A DNA stretch of 64,000 nucleotides from Rhodoplanes sp046000175 (GTDB lineage Bacteria; Pseudomonadota; Alphaproteobacteria; Rhizobiales; Xanthobacteraceae). The translations under genes and the position numbers were made by a program. The stretch covers positions 1 through 64,000 of the forward strand of contig NZ_JBEOMB010000060.1 of NCBI RefSeq assembly GCF_046000175.1. Direction: 5' to 3'. The notes under the pieces are model-generated. The model was not told the DNA's origin and searched no databases. It worked only from the letters and a program-made list of their open reading frames with translations. Below, piece by piece: positions 8,618-27,613 of this stretch (its first letter is position 1; each line of letters begins with the position of its first letter).

Positions 8618-8771
8618 GCCCCCACGGGCGTGCCGGCCCTTTGTCGGCGCGCCCTTGCGTGTTCTCGGAAAATCTGGCGGTACAGGACTCTGTTCCTTTT
8701 GGGCATCCGACGGGATCGATCTGAAGGGACCAGGGGACGGATCTGCCAACTCTCCGCGGCGCGCGGCCGTT

Positions 8772-8783
8772 CCGTTCGAACGG
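8772..8783. repeat. Perfect 12-bp palindrome in the rplJ leader
   Basis: CCGTTCGAACGG is a perfect palindrome just before the probable L10 leader. It could form a small hairpin in the RNA or be a protein site in DNA; nothing distinguishes these. Confidence 0.35.
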
Positions 8784-8796
8784 TTGGTCCTGTCCG

Positions 8797-8880
8797 AGAC
8801 TGCAGGTGCTTCCGCCCGCGCCCCACGGCAACGGCAGACGCTTAATTCCGCTCTGCAAGGGCCTGCACAGACGGGGAAGA
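8797..8880 (+). promoter_or_regulatory. Probable L10 leader (ribosomal protein autoregulation)
   Basis: A long-range stem TGCAGG (8801-8806) with CCTGCA (8862-8867) encloses a second hairpin GCAGA (8834-8838) with TCTGC (8852-8856) whose loop contains CTTAATTCC; ACAGACGGGG follows. This layout, about 175 bases before rplJ, matches what is known of bacterial L10 leaders, which bind the L10-L12 complex and repress rplJL translation. Recognition is from memory of the motif and needs a covariance search. Confidence 0.55.
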
Positions 8881-9053
8881 TCGGTTTCGGGGGAGACCCC
8901 GTACGGTTCCGACTCGGGTTGACCCGACGGCGCGCTCGCGCCCGAGGGGGACAGGGCAAGAAGCGCCGTCCCGGTGCCGCTTCGCGAGAGGCGGAGCAGG
9001 GGCGGTCGATGCAACCGGTGGCCCTCGCGGCCATCAACCAGAGAGAGCAAGAC

Positions 9054-9569
9054 GTGGATCGAGCGGCAAAGAAAGAGCTCGTCACGACGCTGAACGAGGT
9101 CTTCAAGGCCTCCAACGTCGTGGTCGTGGCTCACTATGCCGGCCTGACCGTCGCCCAGATGCAGACCCTGCGCAAGCAGGCCAAGCAGGCTGGCGTGTCG
9201 GTGAAGGTCGCCAAGAACCGTCTCGCCAAGATCGCTCTTGATGGCACCGACGCGGCGATCGTCGCGCCCCTCCTCAAGGGGCCGACCGTGCTCACCTACT
9301 CGGGTGATCCGATCGCAGCGCCGAAGGTCGTCTCCGACTTCGCCAAGGCGAACGACAAGTTCGTCATCCTCGGCGGAGCGATGGGGAAGACCGCCCTGAA
9401 CCCCGACGGCGTCAAGGCCCTGGCCACGCTGCCGTCTCTCGACGAACTCCGCGCAAAGATCGTCGGCCTCGTGCAGGCCCCGGCGACCAAGGTGGCCCAG
9501 CTCGTCAATGCGCCGGCCGGCAAGCTCGCGCGGGTGGTTCAGGCTTATGCCAGCAAGGGCGAGGCGTGA
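9054..9569 (+). CDS. rplJ: 50S ribosomal protein L10
   Basis: 171 residues with a GTG start. I chose 9054 because DRAAKKELVTTLNEVFK is the conserved N-terminus of alphaproteobacterial L10 and a purine-rich GAGAGAG precedes it by about 6 bases; longer in-frame extensions reach back into the regulatory leader. L10 anchors L7/L12 dimers at the stalk base of the large subunit and recruits translation GTPases. The body has the usual VVVAHYAGLTVAQM and VKVAKNRL segments, and the C-terminal helix that binds L12. First gene of the rplJL-rpoBC operon and probably its own repressor through the leader. Confidence 0.96.
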   Translation: MDRAAKKELVTTLNEVFKASNVVVVAHYAGLTVAQMQTLRKQAKQAGVSVKVAKNRLAKIALDGTDAAIVAPLLKGPTVLTYSGDPIAAPKVVSDFAKANDKFVILGGAMGKTALNPDGVKALATLPSLDELRAKIVGLVQAPATKVAQLVNAPAGKLARVVQAYASKGEA

Positions 9570-9614
9570 CGCTCGCCAACCCGAACTAGTCGAAACCAAC
9601 AAGGACTGACTGCA

Positions 9615-9989
9615 ATGGCTGATCTGCAGAAGATCGTTGACGACCTGTCGAGCCTCACCGTCCTCGAGGCGGCCGAGCTGGCCAAGCTGCTCGAGGAGAA
9701 GTGGGGCGTGTCCGCCGCCGCCGCCGTGGCCGTCGCGGCCGGCCCGGCTGCCGCCGCCGCGGCGCCGGTCGAGGAGAAGACCGAGTTCAACGTCATCCTG
9801 GCCGCCGCCGGTGACAAGAAGATCGAGGTCATCAAGGAGGTGCGTGCGCTCACCGGTCTCGGCCTGAAGGAGGCCAAGGACCTGGTCGAGGGCGCCCCGA
9901 AGCCGGTCAAGGAAGGCGTCAACAAGGACGAGGCCGAGAAGATCAAGGCGACCCTCGAGAAGGTGGGCGCCAAGGTCGAACTCAAGTAA
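9615..9989 (+). CDS. rplL: 50S ribosomal protein L7/L12
   Basis: 124 residues, normal length. N-terminal dimerisation region (DLQKIVDDLSSLTVLEAAEL), Ala/Pro-rich hinge at about 34-52, and the C-terminal factor-binding domain with KTEFNVILAA and GLGLKEAKDLVEGAPK. It forms the flexible stalk on L10 and stimulates EF-G and EF-Tu GTPase activity. It starts 45 bases after rplJ and is followed by a 292-base spacer before rpoB. Confidence 0.98.
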   Translation: MADLQKIVDDLSSLTVLEAAELAKLLEEKWGVSAAAAVAVAAGPAAAAAAPVEEKTEFNVILAAAGDKKIEVIKEVRALTGLGLKEAKDLVEGAPKPVKEGVNKDEAEKIKATLEKVGAKVELK

Positions 9990-10049
9990 TCGTGAGCTTT
10001 GTCAATCGATTCCGTTCCTATATTGCGGAGTCGACGCCGTCCGCACGGG

Positions 10050-10082
10050 TGGCACGAGGTTTGCGTTACCCCGGTTGTGCCA
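10050..10082 (+). other. Hairpin in the rplL-rpoB spacer
   Basis: TGGCAC (10050-10055) pairs with GTGCCA (10077-10082), with an inner GGT/ACC pairing. In E. coli an attenuator and an RNase III site occupy this spacer; a similar role is inferred. A second small stem (CCGGG-CAAG-CCCGG) is at 10123-10136. Neither has a T run. Confidence 0.35.
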
Positions 10083-10281
10083 GCTTCGCGGTGCGCCGGG
10101 ATTGAATTGACGAGTGAGCGGTCCGGGCAAGCCCGGGCCGCCCGACCTTAACGGCGGGCGCGCGGACGAGTCGCGGGAGACGTCGCGAAGAGCCCCCCGG
10201 CATGCCGCTTCCGGCAGCGCTCGCATGCGCCCGGAAGCCCCCCGCGGCCATTTCGGCCGTCGGAGGAAGCGAGAGGCCACG

Positions 10282-14403
<4,122 letters not shown>

Positions 14404-14412
14404 CGGTTTCGC

Positions 14413-14433
14413 GGGCCGGGTGACACCCGGCCC
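14413..14433 (+). other. Stem-loop in the rpoB-rpoC spacer
   Basis: GGGCCGGG (14413-14420), loop TGACA, CCCGGCCC (14426-14433): a perfect 8-bp stem right after the rpoB stop. No T run follows, so it is more likely an RNA-stabilising or processing element than a terminator. Confidence 0.4.
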
Positions 14434-14571
14434 TCCCGCCCCGCGGCCCCCCGCCGCGGCGCGGTGCCCGCGTGCGTTCGTCACGGGCGGTTTTCAAAGG
14501 AACGACTCGGCGGCGGCGGAACGATCCGAGGATCGGTCGTCGGTCGGACCCCACCAAGTGTGGAGACAGCG

Positions 14572-18765
<4,194 letters not shown>

Positions 18766-18776
18766 GCTACAACGAG

Positions 18777-18805
18777 AAAGAGCCGCCCCTCGGGGCGGCT
18801 CTTTT
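18777..18805 (+). terminator. Intrinsic terminator of rplJL-rpoBC
   Basis: AAAGAGCCGCCC pairs with GGGCGGCTCTTT around a CTCG tetraloop; the T run at 18802-18805 is followed by GCTTT. A textbook hairpin immediately after rpoC. Confidence 0.92.
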
Positions 18806-18810
18806 GCTTT

Positions 18811-18821
18811 GGGGGGGGGGG
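18811..18821 (+). repeat. Run of 11 G
   Basis: Eleven consecutive G directly after the rpoC terminator and about 200 bases before the alpha-glucosidase gene. Such tracts slip in replication and in sequencing, so the exact length is uncertain. It is outside any gene. Confidence 0.85.
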
Positions 18822-19023
18822 ACGAGGCGGGCAACGCGCCGTGCCTAAGCTGTCCTCGCCTCGGCGTCTCGACGTGCGGCGACCGACCGTCTGGGCACGG
18901 CCCGCCGGGGGCATCCCTCGGCCAACCCTACGAAACTGCGCTGCTCTGCAAAAAAAGCGGCGAACCGGGTCGCTTCGGCTGCGTTCGTCTACCGGTATGC
19001 CGATGGACGAAGAGGGGGCCGCC

Positions 19024-20682
19024 ATGGACGCGCTGGCCGAACGGACCACATCCGACCACACGACGACCGAAATTGCCTCCGGGCGGCCCGCGCCGTGGTG
19101 GCAGACCGGCATTCTCTACCAGATCTATCCGCGCTCGTTTCAGGACGCGAACGGCGACGGGATCGGTGACCTCGCCGGCATCCTGCGACGGCTGCCCCAT
19201 CTGGTCGAGCTCGGCGTCGACGCGCTCTGGCTGTCGCCGATCTTTCCCTCGCCGATGGCGGACTTCGGCTACGACATCGCCGACTACACCGGCATCGATC
19301 CGATCTTCGGCACGCTCGACGACTTCGACGCGCTGCTCGCCGCGGCGCACGGGCACGGCCTCAAGGTGCTGCTCGACCTCGTGCCCAACCACACCTCCGA
19401 CCACCACCCGTGGTTCGAGGAGAGCCGGTCGTCGCGCGACAACCCGAAGCGGGACTGGTATATCTGGCGCGATCCGGCGCCGGACGGCGGCCCGCCGACC
19501 AACTGGCTGTCGGAGTTCGGCGGCAGCGCCTGGGAGTTCGATCCCGCGACCGGCCAGTACTACTACCATGCCTTCCTGAAGGCTCAGCCCGACCTCAACT
19601 GGCGCAATCCGAAGGTGCGCGAGGCCGTCCACGACGTCATGCGGTTCTGGCTGAAGCGCGGCGTCGACGGGTTCCGGGTCGACGTCATCTGGCATCTGAT
19701 CAAGGACGAGGAGTTCCGCGACAATCCGCCGAACCCGGACTGGCGTCCGGGGCGGCCGCCGGTCGAGTCGGTGGTGCCGCTGTACACCACCGATCGTCCC
19801 GAGGTGCACGACGTCATCGCCGGGATGCGGCGGGTGGTCGAGGAGTTCGAGGAGCGGGTCTTGATCGGCGAGATCTACCTGCCGATCGAGCGCCTCGTCG
19901 CGTATTACGGGACGGACCTCTCGGGCGCCCATCTGCCGTTCAATTTCGCGCTACTGAACGCGCCCTGGGACGCGCGGCGAATCGCCCAGCTGGTCGAGGA
20001 GTACGAAGCCTCGTTGCCGAGCGGCGGCTGGCCGAACTGGGTGCTGGGGAATCACGACCGCCCGCGAGTCGGCAGCCGAATCGGCCGCGAGCAGCTCCGC
20101 GTCGCCGCGATGCTGCTGCTCACCCTGCGCGGGACGCCGACCATCTACTACGGCGAGGAGATCGGGATGGTCGACGTCGCCATTCCGCCGGACCGGGTGC
20201 GTGATCCCTATGAGAAGAACGTGCCGGGAATCGGCGTCGGGCGCGACGGCTGCCGCACGCCAATGCAGTGGGAGCGGGGCGAGTCGGCCGGCTTCACGGA
20301 GGCCGAGCCGTGGCTCCCGACGGCTGCCGATTCGGATGTCGAAAACGTTGAAAATCAACGCGATGACGCCGGTTCTTTGTTCAATCTCTACCGCCGCCTG
20401 ATCGCTCTGCGCCGGCGCCGGCCGGCGCTCACCCGCGGCAGCTACGAGCCGATCGCGGCGAGCGGCGACCTTCTCGTCTATGTCCGCTCGCTCGATCAGG
20501 ATCGCATCATGGTCGCCCTCAATCTCGGCGCCGAGCCGGTCAGCCTAACGGTGCGGGGCGCCGTCTCGAACGGACGGATTCTCGTGTCGTCGTCGGCCGA
20601 TCGTGACGGCGAGGAGGTCGTCGGAGAAATATACTTGCGCAGCCACGAGGGCGCCGTGGTCGGCCTCGATCCGGCGCCGTGA
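19024..20682 (+). CDS. GH13 family alpha-glucosidase
   Basis: 552 residues, no signal peptide, so cytoplasmic. The alpha-amylase-fold motifs are intact: GDLAGILRRLPHL near the N-terminus, DLVPNHTSDHHPWF, the nucleophile Asp220 in GFRVD, the acid/base Glu283 in IGEIYLP, and Asp345 in GNHDRPR, followed by GTPTIYYGEEIGM. This combination fits alpha-glucosidase/oligo-1,6-glucosidase enzymes cleaving maltose, isomaltose or sucrose-type alpha-glucosides; exact specificity is uncertain. ATG 19024 is chosen over the ATGs at 18997 and 19003 because GAGGGGG lies 6-10 bases upstream. The gene stands alone between rpoC and rpsL, a place where other alphaproteobacteria usually have nothing or a small gene. 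Confidence 0.9.
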   Translation: MDALAERTTSDHTTTEIASGRPAPWWQTGILYQIYPRSFQDANGDGIGDLAGILRRLPHLVELGVDALWLSPIFPSPMADFGYDIADYTGIDPIFGTLDDFDALLAAAHGHGLKVLLDLVPNHTSDHHPWFEESRSSRDNPKRDWYIWRDPAPDGGPPTNWLSEFGGSAWEFDPATGQYYYHAFLKAQPDLNWRNPKVREAVHDVMRFWLKRGVDGFRVDVIWHLIKDEEFRDNPPNPDWRPGRPPVESVVPLYTTDRPEVHDVIAGMRRVVEEFEERVLIGEIYLPIERLVAYYGTDLSGAHLPFNFALLNAPWDARRIAQLVEEYEASLPSGGWPNWVLGNHDRPRVGSRIGREQLRVAAMLLLTLRGTPTIYYGEEIGMVDVAIPPDRVRDPYEKNVPGIGVGRDGCRTPMQWERGESAGFTEAEPWLPTAADSDVENVENQRDDAGSLFNLYRRLIALRRRRPALTRGSYEPIAASGDLLVYVRSLDQDRIMVALNLGAEPVSLTVRGAVSNGRILVSSSADRDGEEVVGEIYLRSHEGAVVGLDPAP

Positions 20683-20743
20683 TCGAAGCGTCAGGCCGCG
20701 GGCCGTACAGGGAGAAACCTCTCCGTCGCGAAGCCGTTGGCGC

Positions 20744-20772
20744 TTGACTTCACGGGGTGTGGCCGTTAAAAC
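20744..20772 (+). promoter_or_regulatory. Sigma-70-type promoter for the rpsL (str) operon
   Basis: -35 TTGACT at 20744-20749, 17-bp spacer, -10 TAAAAC at 20767-20772, about 380 bases before rpsL. It means the str operon need not depend on read-through past the rpoC terminator or the glucosidase gene. Confidence 0.6.
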
Positions 20773-21052
20773 CCGCCCACTTTTCGGCAGGCGGTGAGCT
20801 TCGCTGATCGGAACGGCTCGTCTCGCGACTACGAATTCGGCGCCTTTAGGTCCGACTTCGACGGCGAGACACTGCAGCCTCGACGATTGACGCTCAAACG
20901 CTGCCGCTGACACACGACTGTCAGTCCTGGGTACACGACCGCGAGGCGGTGACGCCGCGCGGTCCTCTGTCGATGGGGCGCCATCCCCTCCAGCGGGGGT
21001 TGGCGCAGGTTGCGTTTGCGCGCGAGCGCGGACGTGAACGTTTCGGCGCGGG

Positions 21053-21132
21053 CGGGCAACCCGGAAACGGGGGCCTGTTAGGCGGGGAAACCCGCGTTGT
21101 CGGGAAAAACCCGCTGGGCGGGGAACACCCGC
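21053..21132 (+). promoter_or_regulatory. Array of small hairpins in the rpsL leader
   Basis: Within 80 bases there are successive short stems with A-rich loops: CCG-GAAA-CGG (21061-21070), GCGGG-GAAA-CCCGC (21082-21095), CGGG-AAAAA-CCCG (21101-21113) and GCGGG-GAACA-CCCGC (21118-21132). A further CGGG-CAA-CCCG (21053-21063) overlaps the first and excludes it. The last ends about 20 bases before the rpsL start codon. The regular design suggests a regulatory or stabilising RNA element. No family is recognised. Confidence 0.55.
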
Positions 21133-21152
21133 AGGGAGACTGAAGGCGAGCG

Positions 21153-21524
21153 ATGCCGACGATCAATCAGCTCATCCGTAATCCGCGGGTCCCGCAGCGG
21201 GCGCGCAAGAAGGTGCCGGCCCTCCAGCAGAGCCCGCAGAAGCGCGGCGTCTGCACGCGCGTCTACACGACGACGCCGAAGAAGCCGAACTCGGCGCTCC
21301 GCAAGGTCGCCAAGGTGCGCCTCACCAACGGGTTCGAGGTGATCGGCTACATCCCGGGCGAGGGCCACAATCTGCAGGAGCACTCGGTCGTGATGATCCG
21401 CGGCGGCCGCGTGAAGGATCTGCCGGGCGTGCGCTACCACATCCTGCGCGGCGTGCTCGACACCCAGGGCGTCAAGAACCGCAAGCAGCGCCGTTCGAAG
21501 TACGGCGCGAAGCGGCCGAAGTGA
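21153..21524 (+). CDS. rpsL: 30S ribosomal protein S12
   Basis: 123 residues. S12 sits at the decoding centre and controls accuracy. Lys43 in TTTPKKPNSALRK and the Lys in GGRVKDLPGVRYH are wild type, so no classical streptomycin resistance substitution is present. First gene of the str operon. The start at 21153 is preceded by GAAGG. The 115-base gap to rpsG is filled by two palindromic repeats, unusual inside this tightly packed operon. Confidence 0.98.
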   Translation: MPTINQLIRNPRVPQRARKKVPALQQSPQKRGVCTRVYTTTPKKPNSALRKVAKVRLTNGFEVIGYIPGEGHNLQEHSVVMIRGGRVKDLPGVRYHILRGVLDTQGVKNRKQRRSKYGAKRPK

Positions 21525-21540
21525 CCCGAGCATAGCGAGG

Positions 21541-21622
21541 GTCATCCCGGGCGAGCGCAGCGAGGCCCGGGATCGACAAGAGGAATTCTGACGTGGATGG
21601 CCGGGACGAGCCCGGCCATGAC
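21541..21622. repeat. Two palindromic repeats inside the rpsL-rpsG gap
   Basis: First hairpin ATCCCGGGC (21544-21552) with GCCCGGGAT (21565-21573); second ATGGCCGGG (21597-21605), loop ACGAG, CCCGGCCAT (21611-21619). Both look like halves of a dispersed Rhizobiales intergenic element. They lie between co-transcribed essential genes. Confidence 0.75.
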
Positions 21623-21639
21623 GAAGGAAAAGAGAGCCA

Positions 21640-22110
21640 ATGTCTCGTCGTCACCGTGCAGACAAGCGCGAAATCCTCCCGGATCCGAAGTTCGGGAACG
21701 TCGTCGTCACCAAGTTCATGAACTCGATCATGTACGCCGGCAAGAAGTCGGCCGCGGAGGCGATCGTCTACGGCGCCTTCGACATCATCGAGGGCAAGAC
21801 CAAGAGCAACCCGCTGTCGGTCTTCCAGACGGCGCTCGACAACGTGATGCCGGCCATCGAGGTGCGCTCGCGGCGCGTCGGCGGCGCCACCTACCAGGTG
21901 CCGGTCGAGGTCCGGACCGACCGCCGCCAGGCGCTCGGCATCCGCTGGCTGATCTCGGCGGCGCGCGACCGCAACGAGAAGACGATGACGGAGCGGCTCT
22001 CGGCCGAGCTGCTCGACGCCTCCAACAACCGCGGCAACGCGGTGAAGAAGCGCGAGGACACGCACCGCATGGCGGAAGCGAACCGCGCGTTCTCGCACTA
22101 CCGCTGGTGA
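21640..22110 (+). CDS. rpsG: 30S ribosomal protein S7
   Basis: 156 residues, the common bacterial length. S7 starts assembly of the 30S head by binding the 3' domain of 16S rRNA and touches the E-site tRNA. The conserved MSRRHRADKREILPDPKFGN start and the C-terminal MAEANRAFSHYRW are present. ATG 21640 follows AAAAGAGAG. In many bacteria S7 represses its own operon through the rpsL-rpsG gap; here that gap is occupied by palindromic repeats, so the mechanism may differ. Confidence 0.98.
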   Translation: MSRRHRADKREILPDPKFGNVVVTKFMNSIMYAGKKSAAEAIVYGAFDIIEGKTKSNPLSVFQTALDNVMPAIEVRSRRVGGATYQVPVEVRTDRRQALGIRWLISAARDRNEKTMTERLSAELLDASNNRGNAVKKREDTHRMAEANRAFSHYRW

Positions 22111-22149
22111 TGCGGGCGAAGCTCGAGAGACATTGAAGGAGATCCCCCC

Positions 22150-24222
<2,073 letters not shown>

Positions 24223-24286
24223 GCGAGCCGAGCCTGACCGCCACGACCGCAACGACAGAGACGACCAGAGGCAACGGAGAGTCCCG

Positions 24287-25477
<1,191 letters not shown>

Positions 25478-25479
25478 GC

Positions 25480-25545
25480 GGCGAATAGCGAATGGGGAGT
25501 AGCGAACGGCGTTCGCTACTCGCTACTCGCTACTCACTATTCGCC
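25480..25545. repeat. Inverted and tandem repeat between tuf and rpsJ
   Basis: Outer arms GGCGAATAG (25480-25488) and CTATTCGCC (25537-25545); inner perfect 11-bp stem GAGTAGCGAAC (25497-25507) with GTTCGCTACTC (25511-25521). The right arm continues as three copies of a CGCTACT heptamer. The element fills most of the 109-base gap. Confidence 0.75.
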
Positions 25546-25586
25546 CCAAGCAGTCACTACTCGCGCCTATCGAGGCAGAGAAGACC

Positions 25587-25895
25587 ATGAACGGCCAGAA
25601 CATCAGAATTCGCCTCAAGGCGTTCGATCATCGTATTCTCGACGCCTCGACGCGCGAGATCGTGGCGACGGCCAAGAGGACGGGCGCGCAGGTTCGCGGG
25701 CCGATCCCGCTGCCGACCAAGATCGAGAAGTTCACCGTCAACCGCTCGCCGCACGTCGACAAGAAGAGCCGCGAGCAGTTCGAGATGCGCACTCACAAGC
25801 GGCTGCTCGACATCGTCGATCCGACCCCGCAGACCGTGGACGCCCTGATGAAGCTCGACCTCGCCGCCGGCGTCGACGTCGAGATCAAGCTCTAA
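25587..25895 (+). CDS. rpsJ: 30S ribosomal protein S10
   Basis: 102 residues. S10 is a 30S head protein and, as NusE, part of the antitermination complex. MNGQNIRIRLKAFDHRILD and VNRSPHVDKKSREQFEMRTHKR are the conserved blocks. It opens the S10 cluster, 109 bases after tuf, behind a palindromic repeat. Confidence 0.97.
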   Translation: MNGQNIRIRLKAFDHRILDASTREIVATAKRTGAQVRGPIPLPTKIEKFTVNRSPHVDKKSREQFEMRTHKRLLDIVDPTPQTVDALMKLDLAAGVDVEIKL

Positions 25896-25932
25896 GGCGC
25901 GACACGGTAGAGCGCAGAAAGGGACGAGAACG

Positions 25933-26685
25933 ATGCGTTCCGGTGTGATCGCACAGAAGCTCGGTATGACCCGCGTCTACACCGACGCGGGCGAGCACGT
26001 GCCCGTCACGGTGCTCCGGCTGGCCAAGTGCCAGGTCGTGGCTCACCGCACCATGGACAAGAACGGCTACGTCGCCATGCAGCTCGGCTCGGGCGCGCGG
26101 AAGCCGAAGAACACGCCCAAGGCCGAGCGCGGCCACTTCGCCGTGGCGAAGGTCGAGCCCAAGCGCAAGGTGGTCGAGTTCCGCGTGAACGACGACGCGC
26201 TGATCCCGGTCGGCGCCGAGATCACGGCCGATCACTTCGTGGTCGGTCAGTTCGTCGACGTCACCGGCACCTCGACCGGCAAGGGCTTCGCCGGACCGAT
26301 GAAGCGGTGGAACTTCGGCGGCCTGCGCGCCTCGCACGGCGTGTCGATCTCGCACCGCTCGCACGGTTCGACCGGCGGCCGGCAGGATCCGGGCAAGACC
26401 TTCAAGAACAAGAAGATGGCCGGCCATCTCGGCGTCGAGCGGGTGACCACGCTGAACCTCAAGGTGGTTCAGACGGACGTCGACCGCGGCCTCATCCTCG
26501 TCGAGGGTGCGGTGCCGGGCGTCAAGGGCGGCTGGATCACGGTGCGCGACGCCGTGAAGAAGTCGCTACCGAAGGACGCGCCGCGTCCGGGCAAGTTCCG
26601 TCTGCCGACCGAGGACGGTGCGGCGAACGGCGCGATCCCGGCCGGCGAGGCGACCGAGGCTGCGGCACCGGGCGAGGGAGCGTAA
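25933..26685 (+). CDS. rplC: 50S ribosomal protein L3
   Basis: 250 residues. L3 is an early assembly protein near the peptidyl-transferase centre. MRSGVIAQKLGMTRVY, the GFAGPMKRWNF loop and SHRSHGSTGGRQDPGKTFK (the methylated Gln region) are seen. The Ala/Glu-rich C-terminal tail of about 25 residues beyond the core is typical for alphaproteobacteria. One base separates its stop from the rplD start. Confidence 0.97.
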   Translation: MRSGVIAQKLGMTRVYTDAGEHVPVTVLRLAKCQVVAHRTMDKNGYVAMQLGSGARKPKNTPKAERGHFAVAKVEPKRKVVEFRVNDDALIPVGAEITADHFVVGQFVDVTGTSTGKGFAGPMKRWNFGGLRASHGVSISHRSHGSTGGRQDPGKTFKNKKMAGHLGVERVTTLNLKVVQTDVDRGLILVEGAVPGVKGGWITVRDAVKKSLPKDAPRPGKFRLPTEDGAANGAIPAGEATEAAAPGEGA

Positions 26686-26686
26686 G

Positions 26687-27307
26687 ATGGAATTCACGGT
26701 CACCACCCTCGACGGCGACACCGCTGGCTCGATCGACCTGTCGGCCGAGATCTTCGGTCTCGAGCCGCGCGCCGACCTGATCCAGCGCTGCATCGTCTGG
26801 CAGCTGTCGCGCCGCCAGGCCGGCACCCACGCGGTCAAGAACCGCGCGGAGATCTGGCGCACCGGCAAGAAGATGTACAAGCAGAAGGGCACCGGCAGCG
26901 CCCGTCACGGCTCCGCCCGCGTGCCGCAGTTCCGCGGCGGCGGCCGCGCCTTCGGCCCGCAGCCGCGCAGCCACGCGATCGACCTGCCCAAGAAGGTGCG
27001 CTCGCTGGCGCTGCGCCACGCGCTCTCGGCCAAGGCGAAGGACGGCGGCATCGTCGTGCTCGACAAGGCGGCGCTCGACGACGGCAAGACGAAGACGCTC
27101 AAGGCGCGGTTCGAGAAGCTCGGGCTCGCCAACGCGCTGATCATCGACGGCGCCGAGCTCGAGTCGAAGTTCTCGCTGGCGGCCCGCAACATTCCGAACA
27201 TCGACGTGCTGCCGATCCAGGGCATCAACGTCTACGACATCCTGCGTCGGAACAAGCTGGTGCTGACGCGGGCCGCGGTCGATGCGCTGGAGGCGCGCTT
27301 CAAATGA
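26687..27307 (+). CDS. rplD: 50S ribosomal protein L4
   Basis: 206 residues. L4 lines the exit tunnel with a long loop, here around GTGSARHGSARVPQFRGGGR. ATG 26687 gives MEFTVTTLDG; an upstream in-frame extension lies within rplC and is not used. Its last four bases overlap the rplW start (ATGA), coupling translation. In gammaproteobacteria L4 represses the S10 operon; no such leader is evident here. Confidence 0.97.
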   Translation: MEFTVTTLDGDTAGSIDLSAEIFGLEPRADLIQRCIVWQLSRRQAGTHAVKNRAEIWRTGKKMYKQKGTGSARHGSARVPQFRGGGRAFGPQPRSHAIDLPKKVRSLALRHALSAKAKDGGIVVLDKAALDDGKTKTLKARFEKLGLANALIIDGAELESKFSLAARNIPNIDVLPIQGINVYDILRRNKLVLTRAAVDALEARFK

Positions 27308-27603
27308 GCACCCGAGACCCGCGCCACTACGACGTGATCGTCAGCCCGATCATCACCGAGAAGGCCACCGTCGCGTCCGAGCACAACCAGGTGCTCTTCA
27401 ACGTCCGCAAGACCGCCACCAAGCCGCAGATCAAGGACGCGGTGGAGAAGCTGTTCGACGTCAAGGTGAAGGCCGTCAACACGCTGATCCGCAAGGGCAA
27501 GCTGCGCCGGTTCCGCGGCGTGAAGGGCGAGACCTCGGACGTCAAGAAGGCGATCGTGACCCTCGAGGAGGGGCACCGGATCGACGTGACCACCGGGCTC
27601 TGA
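27304..27603 (+). CDS. rplW: 50S ribosomal protein L23
   Basis: 99 residues. L23 sits at the tunnel exit and docks trigger factor and SRP. YDVIVSPIITEKAT and the LRRFRGVKG loop are conserved. Overlaps rplD by four bases and is followed by rplB after 10 bases. Confidence 0.97.
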   Translation: MSTRDPRHYDVIVSPIITEKATVASEHNQVLFNVRKTATKPQIKDAVEKLFDVKVKAVNTLIRKGKLRRFRGVKGETSDVKKAIVTLEEGHRIDVTTGL

Positions 27604-27613
27604 GGAAACGGCG

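Noticed and set aside
8221..8724. 167-codon plus-strand frame before rplJ
   Set aside because: Pro/Arg/Gly-rich with no domain, and it runs over the rplJ promoter and leader.
10002..10030. TTGTCA...TATATT as a promoter between rplL and rpoB
   Set aside because: The spacer is only 14 bases, too short for a normal sigma-70 promoter.
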